Shown here piece after piece: positions 14,843 to 20,270 of a stretch of DNA of 20,270 nt. The stretch comes from RI-92 sp037384645. GTDB taxonomy: Bacteria > Pseudomonadota > Gammaproteobacteria > UBA6429 > Thiohalophilaceae. Below the pieces are notes generated by a model. It did no database searches. It saw nothing but the letters and a program-made list of their open reading frames with translations, and was not told the DNA's origin. Every line of letters begins with the position of its first letter. The first letter of the stretch is position 1. The position numbers and the translations under genes were made by a program. Where the stretch lies: contig JARRNT010000039.1 of assembly GCA_037384645.1 (NCBI GenBank), positions 1-20,270 of the forward strand, in the 5' to 3' direction.

Positions 14843-17800
14843 ATGTTGCAAATACGAGGTGGCAGCGCCTTATCCCCGTTTCGACAACGCAAACTCCTGC
14901 AACGATTGACGGAAGCCCAGCCGGCGGTGCAGGGCATTTTCGCGGAATACCGTTATTTTGTTCGGTGTGACCGTGCACTGGACCCGGCCCAGACCGCCAC
15001 CCTGCATACCCTGTTACGTGCGGTAGATAGCCAGGCAACGAGCCCGTCGGGCGAGTTATGCCTGGTGACACCGCGTCCGGGGACGATCTCTCCCTGGGCC
15101 AGCAAGGCCACCGATATTGCACACAGCTGTGGTCTGGCCCTGATCGAACGCATCGAGAGGGGCGTGGCTTATTATATCGAGCTGGCCACGCCGGCCGGCG
15201 ATGACTTGCTGGCACCCCTGTTGCCCTTGCTGCACGACCGCATGACCGAGGTGGTGATGCGGGAATTCGATGAGGCCGAGGCCCTGTTCTCGCAGGCCTC
15301 ACCGGCGCCGCTCAAATCCGTGGATATCCTGTCCGGCGGGCGCACCGCGCTGGAAGTGGCGAACCGTGACTGGGGCCTGGCCCTGGCGCCGGACGAGATT
15401 GATTACCTGGTGGAAAATTTCACCACCATGGGCCGCAATCCCAACGACATCGAACTGATGATGTTTGCCCAGGCCAATTCCGAACACTGCCGCCACAAGA
15501 TTTTCAATGCGGACTGGATCATCGACGGACAGCCGCAGCAACAATCGCTGTTCCGGATGATCCGTAATACCTATGACACCAGCCCGCGCGGGATCCTGTC
15601 AGCGTATCGCGACAATGCCGCGGTCATGGAAGGTTTTACCGCACCACGCTTCACGCCGAATGGCGAGACCCGCAAGTACCACTACCAGGATGAACCGGTG
15701 CACATCCTGATGAAAGTGGAGACGCATAATCATCCCACCGCGATTGCGCCGTTTCCGGGGGCGGCCACGGGTTCCGGCGGCGAGATTCGCGATGAAGGGG
15801 CGACCGGGCGCGGTTCCAAACCGAAGGCCGGCCTGGCAGGCTTCTCGGTCTCCAATCTGCGCCTGCCGGCATTGCCCCAGCCCTGGGAGACCGATCATGG
15901 CCGGCCGGATCGCATCGTATCGGCGCTGGAGATCATGCTCGAGGGTCCCATCGGTGCCGCTGCCTTCAATAACGAATTTGGTCGGCCCAATATCTGTGGT
16001 TATTTCCGCACCTACGAAGAACGCGTGCCCGGGGCGGACGGCGAGGAAGTTCGTGGCTATCACAAGCCCATTATGCTGGCCGGCGGGGTCGGGAATATCC
16101 GCGCCGATCATGTCAGTAAGGGGGATATCAGTGAAGGTGATCAACTGATCGTCCTCGGCGGTCCGGCGATGTTGATCGGCCTGGGTGGCGGTGCGGCATC
16201 GTCCATGGCCACCGGCGCCAGCCATGCCGATCTCGATTTCGCCTCGGTGCAACGCGGCAATCCGGAAATGCAGCGGCGTGCCCAGGAAGTCATCGATCAG
16301 TGCTGGCAACTGGGTGAACACAATCCAATCGTCAGTATTCACGACGTCGGTGCCGGTGGCCTGTCCAATGCCCTGCCGGAACTGGTACACGACAGTGATC
16401 GCGGTGGCCGCATTGAGTTGCGCTCCGTACCCAATGACGAGCCCGGCATGTCGCCGATGGAAATCTGGTGTAATGAATCGCAGGAACGTTACGTCCTTGC
16501 CGTGCGTCCCGATGATCTGCCACGCTTTATCGAGATCTGTGAACGTGAACGCTGTCCTTACGCCGTACTGGGTGAAGCCATGGCCGATAAACAACTGGTC
16601 GTAGGTGACGGTTATTTCGATAACAATCCCATTGACATGCCGCTGGACGTGCTACTCGGTAAGCCGCCGAAAATGTTGCGCGAAGTCAAACACCGGCCGT
16701 ATCAGAAATCGGAACTTGATACCACGGATATGCGAATAGACGATGCGATCAGTCGTCTGTTGCAGTTACCCACGATCGCAGCCAAGCAGTTTTTGATCAC
16801 CATTGGTGATCGTAGCGTGACCGGCACCGTGGTGCGCGACCAGCTCGTGGGTCCCTGGCAGGTGCCGGTGGCCGACGTGGCGGTGACAGCGACGGGTTAT
16901 CAGGGCTATACCGGCGAGGCGATGGCCATGGGCGAGCGCACACCGGTCGCACTGTTGCAACATGCCGCCTCGGCGCGCATGGCGGTGGCCGAGGCCATCA
17001 CCAATATCGCGGCCGCACGCATCGATTCACTATCCGACATCGTGTTGTCTGCCAACTGGATGGCCCCGGCCGGTCATCCGGGCGAAGATGCCGGTTTGTA
17101 CGAGGCCGTGCGTGCGGTGGGCCTGGAGTTATGTCCTGCCCTCGGTATCGCCATCCCGGTGGGCAAGGATTCGATGTCGATGAAGACCGTATGGCAGGAA
17201 GGCGATGAGAACCGATCCGTCACGGCGCCCCTGTCACTGATCATTTCCGCCTTTGCCCGGGTACAGGATGTGCGTGCAACCCTGACGCCACAATTGCGCA
17301 CCAACAAGGGCGACACCGATTTGATCCTGGTTGACCTGGGCAGGGGCCAGAACCGCCTGGGCGGATCCTGCCTGGCCCAGGTGTATAAACAACTGGGGCA
17401 CCATCCCGCTGACCTGGATGATCCGCAGTTGCTCAAGGCGTTTTTTGACACCATCCAGTTGTTGAACAAACAGCAATTGTTACTGGCGTATCACGATCGC
17501 TCCGATGGCGGACTCATGATCAGCCTGTGTGAGATGGCCTTTGCCGGGCATTGCGGCCTGGACCTGCACCTGGATGACCTTGGCGATGATCAACTGGCCG
17601 CCCTGTTTAACGAAGAACCGGGCGCGGTGATCCAGGTCCGTCACAGCGATACCGATGACGTACTGGCCTACCTGCATGACGCCGGTCTTGGACATTGCAG
17701 CCATGTGATCGGCACGCTGAATGAAGACGACATTGTGCGCTGTTATTACGACAAGCAGGTCGTTTATGAACAATCGCGTATCGAGCTGCAACGCCAGTGG

Positions 17801-18733
17801 TGGCAGACCACCTATCAAATGCAGGCATTGCGGGATAATGCCGATTGCGCGACGCAGGAATATGACAGTCTGCTCGATGCCCGTGATCCCGGCCTGCATG
17901 CCTCATTGAGTTTCGATGTCAATCTGGACAGCGCAGCTGCCTATATCAATCACGGGGTAAGGCCGCGCCTGGCAATATTGCGTGAGCAGGGCGTGAACGG
18001 TCAGGTCGAAATGGCCGCGGCATTTGATCGTGCCGGGTTTGAGTGCATGGACGTACACATGAGCGATATCATCAACGGTCATGTTGACCTGGCGACCTTT
18101 AAGGGCCTGGTCGCCTGCGGCGGTTTTTCCTACGGTGACGTGCTCGGCGCCGGCCGCGGCTGGGCCAATTCGATTTTATTCAACACGCGCGCTAGCGATG
18201 AATTTGCAGCGTTTTTCCAGCGCGAAGATACCTTCGGGCTCGGCGTGTGCAACGGTTGCCAGATGATGTCGCATTTGCACGATCTGATCCCGGGCGCACA
18301 GCACTGGCCACAATTCGAACGCAACCTGTCGGAACAATTCGAGGCGCGCCTGTCACTGGTAGAAGTCATGGACTCACCTTCGATCCTGCTGACGGGCATG
18401 CAGGGTTCGCGGATACCGATTGCGGTTGCGCATGGCGAGGGCAGGGCACAATTCCGGGATGCTGGCTCACAACAGGTGGCGACAGCATCCAGGTTACTGG
18501 CCATGCGTTATGTCGATCACTACGGCAAGGTAGCGGAAACCTATCCGTTTAATCCCAACGGTTCACCTGCCGGTATTACGGGTTTGACCACGACCGATGG
18601 TCGTTTCACCATCATGATGCCACACCCCGAGCGTGTGTTTAGAACAGTGACGAATAGCTGGCATCCAGAAGAGTGGGGCGAGGATGGCGCCTGGATGCGT
18701 TTGTTCCGCAACGCACGCAACTGGGTAGGTTAA
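14843..18733 (+). CDS. purL: Phosphoribosylformylglycinamidine synthase (single-chain PurL)
   Basis: Fourth step of de novo purine synthesis: ATP and glutamine convert FGAR to FGAM in the cytoplasm. The 1296 residues match E. coli PurL (1295) throughout. The N-terminal PurS-like domain begins MLQIRGGSALSPFRQRKLLQ. The first synthetase domain has MKVETHNHPTAIAPFPGAAT at about 290-309, then GSGGEIRDEGATGRGSKPKA. The second synthetase domain is present. The C-terminal class I glutaminase has its nucleophile C1136 in LGVCNGCQMMSH, with H1261 and E1263 in MMPHPERVF. All three match E. coli positions plus one. A weak AGGA (14828-14831) precedes the start. The upstream 94 bases contain a T7 run without a stem. 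The enzyme is complete and there is no sign of fusion or damage. Confidence 0.98.
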   Translation: MLQIRGGSALSPFRQRKLLQRLTEAQPAVQGIFAEYRYFVRCDRALDPAQTATLHTLLRAVDSQATSPSGELCLVTPRPGTISPWASKATDIAHSCGLALIERIERGVAYYIELATPAGDDLLAPLLPLLHDRMTEVVMREFDEAEALFSQASPAPLKSVDILSGGRTALEVANRDWGLALAPDEIDYLVENFTTMGRNPNDIELMMFAQANSEHCRHKIFNADWIIDGQPQQQSLFRMIRNTYDTSPRGILSAYRDNAAVMEGFTAPRFTPNGETRKYHYQDEPVHILMKVETHNHPTAIAPFPGAATGSGGEIRDEGATGRGSKPKAGLAGFSVSNLRLPALPQPWETDHGRPDRIVSALEIMLEGPIGAAAFNNEFGRPNICGYFRTYEERVPGADGEEVRGYHKPIMLAGGVGNIRADHVSKGDISEGDQLIVLGGPAMLIGLGGGAASSMATGASHADLDFASVQRGNPEMQRRAQEVIDQCWQLGEHNPIVSIHDVGAGGLSNALPELVHDSDRGGRIELRSVPNDEPGMSPMEIWCNESQERYVLAVRPDDLPRFIEICERERCPYAVLGEAMADKQLVVGDGYFDNNPIDMPLDVLLGKPPKMLREVKHRPYQKSELDTTDMRIDDAISRLLQLPTIAAKQFLITIGDRSVTGTVVRDQLVGPWQVPVADVAVTATGYQGYTGEAMAMGERTPVALLQHAASARMAVAEAITNIAAARIDSLSDIVLSANWMAPAGHPGEDAGLYEAVRAVGLELCPALGIAIPVGKDSMSMKTVWQEGDENRSVTAPLSLIISAFARVQDVRATLTPQLRTNKGDTDLILVDLGRGQNRLGGSCLAQVYKQLGHHPADLDDPQLLKAFFDTIQLLNKQQLLLAYHDRSDGGLMISLCEMAFAGHCGLDLHLDDLGDDQLAALFNEEPGAVIQVRHSDTDDVLAYLHDAGLGHCSHVIGTLNEDDIVRCYYDKQVVYEQSRIELQRQWWQTTYQMQALRDNADCATQEYDSLLDARDPGLHASLSFDVNLDSAAAYINHGVRPRLAILREQGVNGQVEMAAAFDRAGFECMDVHMSDIINGHVDLATFKGLVACGGFSYGDVLGAGRGWANSILFNTRASDEFAAFFQREDTFGLGVCNGCQMMSHLHDLIPGAQHWPQFERNLSEQFEARLSLVEVMDSPSILLTGMQGSRIPIAVAHGEGRAQFRDAGSQQVATASRLLAMRYVDHYGKVAETYPFNPNGSPAGITGLTTTDGRFTIMMPHPERVFRTVTNSWHPEEWGEDGAWMRLFRNARNWVG

Positions 18734-18774
18734 TCTCACGCGGCTGGTAACAGTGCTTGCGTCCCGCGTTCGCC

Positions 18775-18783
18775 TGTTATAGT
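18775..18783 (+). promoter_or_regulatory. Extended -10 promoter candidate before the YadG-type ABC gene
   Basis: TGTTATAGT fits the extended -10 pattern (TG, one base, then TATAGT). A weak CTTGCG lies sixteen bases before it. A start site six to eight bases downstream would fall only about seven bases before the ATG at 18797. No Shine-Dalgarno sequence is visible in this 63-base gap, so a near-leaderless transcript is possible. Confidence 0.35.
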
Positions 18784-18796
18784 TTGTGCGGCGCTT

Positions 18797-19717
18797 ATGA
18801 CAGATGCACTTACCATCAGTGATTTAACCAAAACTTACGCCAACGGTGTTCAGGCACTCAAAGGCGTGGAATTGCGTGTGCGCGAAGGCGATTTCTTTGC
18901 CTTGCTTGGTCCCAATGGTGCAGGTAAATCCACGACGATTGGTATCATTTCCTCCCTGATCCGCAAAACTGCCGGCAGCGTCAAGGTGTTTGATTACGAT
19001 ATCGATACCGATATCGAAGCGGCAAAGAGCTGTATCGGGCTGGTCCCGCAGGAATTTAACTTCAACCAGTTCGAGCCGGTTATCGAAATTGTGGCCAACC
19101 AGGCGGGTTATTATGGTATTGGCCGTAACACGGCCTACCAGCGCGCGGAAAAATACCTCAAGCAACTGGGGCTGTGGGGTAAACGCCGCGGCATGGCGCG
19201 CGAATTGTCCGGCGGCATGAAGCGCCGTCTGATGATTGCACGCGCCCTGGTACACGAACCCCGCATGTTGATACTGGATGAGCCGACGGCCGGGGTCGAT
19301 ATCGAAATCCGTCGTTCCATGTGGTCATTCCTGCGTGAAGTCAATCGCGCCGGCACCACGATTATCCTGACGACACATTATCTTGAGGAAGCCGAAAACC
19401 TGTGCCGGCATATCGCGATCATTAATGATGGTGTCACGGTTGAAAGCACCGAGATGAAATCATTGCTGATGAGGCTGAACGTGGAGACCTTTGTGCTGAA
19501 TCTGAATAAGGCGATCACCGAGTTACCGCCGTCACCGGGTTATCAATTGAGCCTGATAGACGAGACGACCCTGGAAGTGACAATTAGCAAGGAACAAAGC
19601 ATGAACGACCTGTTCCGCTGCCTGTCCGACTATGGCATCGATGTGATCAGTATGCGCAATAAAACCAATCGCCTGGAAGAGCTGTTTGTGCGCCTGGTTG
19701 AGCAGGGGGCGTTATGA
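18797..19717 (+). CDS. yadG: ABC transporter ATP-binding protein, YadG type
   Basis: The ATPase of an ABC-2-type exporter. The 306 residues follow E. coli YadG closely from end to end. Walker A is GPNGAGKST (38-46), the Q-loop glutamine is Q85 in GLVPQEFNFN, and the signature is LSGGM (137-141). Walker B with the catalytic glutamate is MLILDEP (D161, E162), and the switch histidine is H194 in TTHYLEEAE. The C-terminal 80 residues, ending MRNKTNRLEELFVRLVEQG, are typical of YadG. The stop overlaps the start of the permease gene by four bases (ATGA), showing translational coupling. The natural substrate of YadGH is not established. The gene follows purL by 63 bases and may have its own promoter there. 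Confidence 0.95.
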   Translation: MTDALTISDLTKTYANGVQALKGVELRVREGDFFALLGPNGAGKSTTIGIISSLIRKTAGSVKVFDYDIDTDIEAAKSCIGLVPQEFNFNQFEPVIEIVANQAGYYGIGRNTAYQRAEKYLKQLGLWGKRRGMARELSGGMKRRLMIARALVHEPRMLILDEPTAGVDIEIRRSMWSFLREVNRAGTTIILTTHYLEEAENLCRHIAIINDGVTVESTEMKSLLMRLNVETFVLNLNKAITELPPSPGYQLSLIDETTLEVTISKEQSMNDLFRCLSDYGIDVISMRNKTNRLEELFVRLVEQGAL

Positions 19718-20270
19718 AACTGCAGCAACAGTGGATCGCGTTTCACACCATCGTGACCAAGGAAGTCATGCGTTTTGTGCGGATCTGGGTACAGACCGTG
19801 CTGCCCGCGGCGATCACCATGAGCCTGTACTTCGTGATTTTCGGCCATCTGATCGGCTCGCAGCTGGCACCGATCCAGGGGTATAACTACATCGATTACA
19901 TCGTCCCGGGGATTATCCTGATGGCGATCATCAATAATTCCTATGCCAACGTGGTGTCATCGTTTTTCAGCTCCAAGTTCCAACGACACATCGAGGAAAT
20001 GCTGATCTCACCCATGCCGAATTATTTAATCCTGCTCGGTTACGTGGGAGGTGGCCTGATGCGTGGACTGGTCGTTGGCGTGGCGGTGACCATCGTGGCA
20101 GGCCTGTTTGCGCATTTGCACATGCACAATCCCCTGGTGATTGTCGTGGTCGTGATTCTGACCTCGGTGCTGTTTGCCCTGGGCGGGTTGATCAATGCAA
20201 TCTATGCCAAGACCTTTGACGATATTTCCATTATTCCGACTTTTGTTCTTACGCCGTTGACTTACCTGGG
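19714..20270 (+). CDS. yadH: ABC-2 type permease, YadH type (N-terminal part, runs off the window)
   Basis: The membrane half of the YadGH ABC exporter. About 185 residues are present and match E. coli YadH: FVRIWVQTVLPAAITMSLYF near the N-terminus, then YNYIDYIVPGIILMAIINNS and SSFFSSKFQRHIEEMLISP. Next comes YVGGGLMRGLVVGVAVTIV, and the last visible part is AKTFDDISIIPTFVLTPLTY. At least four membrane helices are included; the remainder of the six-helix domain lies past the end of the window. The ATG overlaps the yadG stop (ATGA at 19714-19717), so ATPase and permease are translated together. Confidence 0.95.
   Translation, partial: MKLQQQWIAFHTIVTKEVMRFVRIWVQTVLPAAITMSLYFVIFGHLIGSQLAPIQGYNYIDYIVPGIILMAIINNSYANVVSSFFSSKFQRHIEEMLISPMPNYLILLGYVGGGLMRGLVVGVAVTIVAGLFAHLHMHNPLVIVVVVILTSVLFALGGLINAIYAKTFDDISIIPTFVLTPLTYL

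Noticed and set aside
15599..16594. Long open frame of 331 codons on the minus strand
   Set aside because: It lies entirely inside purL, whose protein is full-length and strongly conserved. The reverse frame has no recognisable motifs and is a shadow of high-GC coding sequence.

Overview
The window looks like chromosome of a gammaproteobacterium of moderately high GC. The diagnostic evidence is gene order as much as sequence. LptF and LptG lie divergent from pepA-holC-(small acidic gene), with valS further along on the same strand as pepA. This is the classical Escherichia/Pseudomonas arrangement. The proteins match the gammaproteobacterial types: a single-chain PurL of 1296 residues, and a YadG/YadH-type ABC pair. 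The triple set of roadblock/LC7-like (DUF2173-type) small proteins hints at a sulfur-oxidising or other lithotrophic lineage, but that is a weak inference.

Layout. Bases 1-633 (minus) hold the N-terminal part of valS. Bases 809-7688 are an accessory block: a PMT-type membrane glycosyltransferase (plus), a membrane-anchored CadC-like regulator with TolB-like and TPR domains (minus), a divergent small secreted acidic protein (plus), an EamA-type exporter (minus) and an orphan amylosucrase (minus). Bases 7848-10198 (minus) hold pepA, holC and a small conserved acidic gene. Bases 10315-12493 (plus) hold lptF and lptG. Bases 12494-13103 contain no credible gene but hold a dense, MITE-like set of nested inverted repeats. 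An RDD membrane protein (minus) follows at 13104-13604. Then come three tandem paralogous roadblock-like genes (plus, 13702-14748), purL (14843-18733), and yadG plus the start of yadH (18797 to the window end).

How the genes fit together. LptF/LptG form the permease of the lipopolysaccharide exporter. HolC and ValS belong to replication and translation and are classically joined to PepA. PurL is de novo purine synthesis. The accessory block appears to have been inserted between the pepA-holC unit and valS; it carries glycan and sugar functions (glycosyltransferase, amylosucrase) and a possible membrane-signalling pair (regulator and secreted small protein).

The least explained parts are the three-gene roadblock-like cluster, the regulator/small-protein pair with its long inverted repeat, and the repeat element between lptG and the RDD gene. 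No complete CRISPR array, tRNA, rRNA or transposase gene was seen. All family assignments are from reading the proteins by eye; no database search was run.
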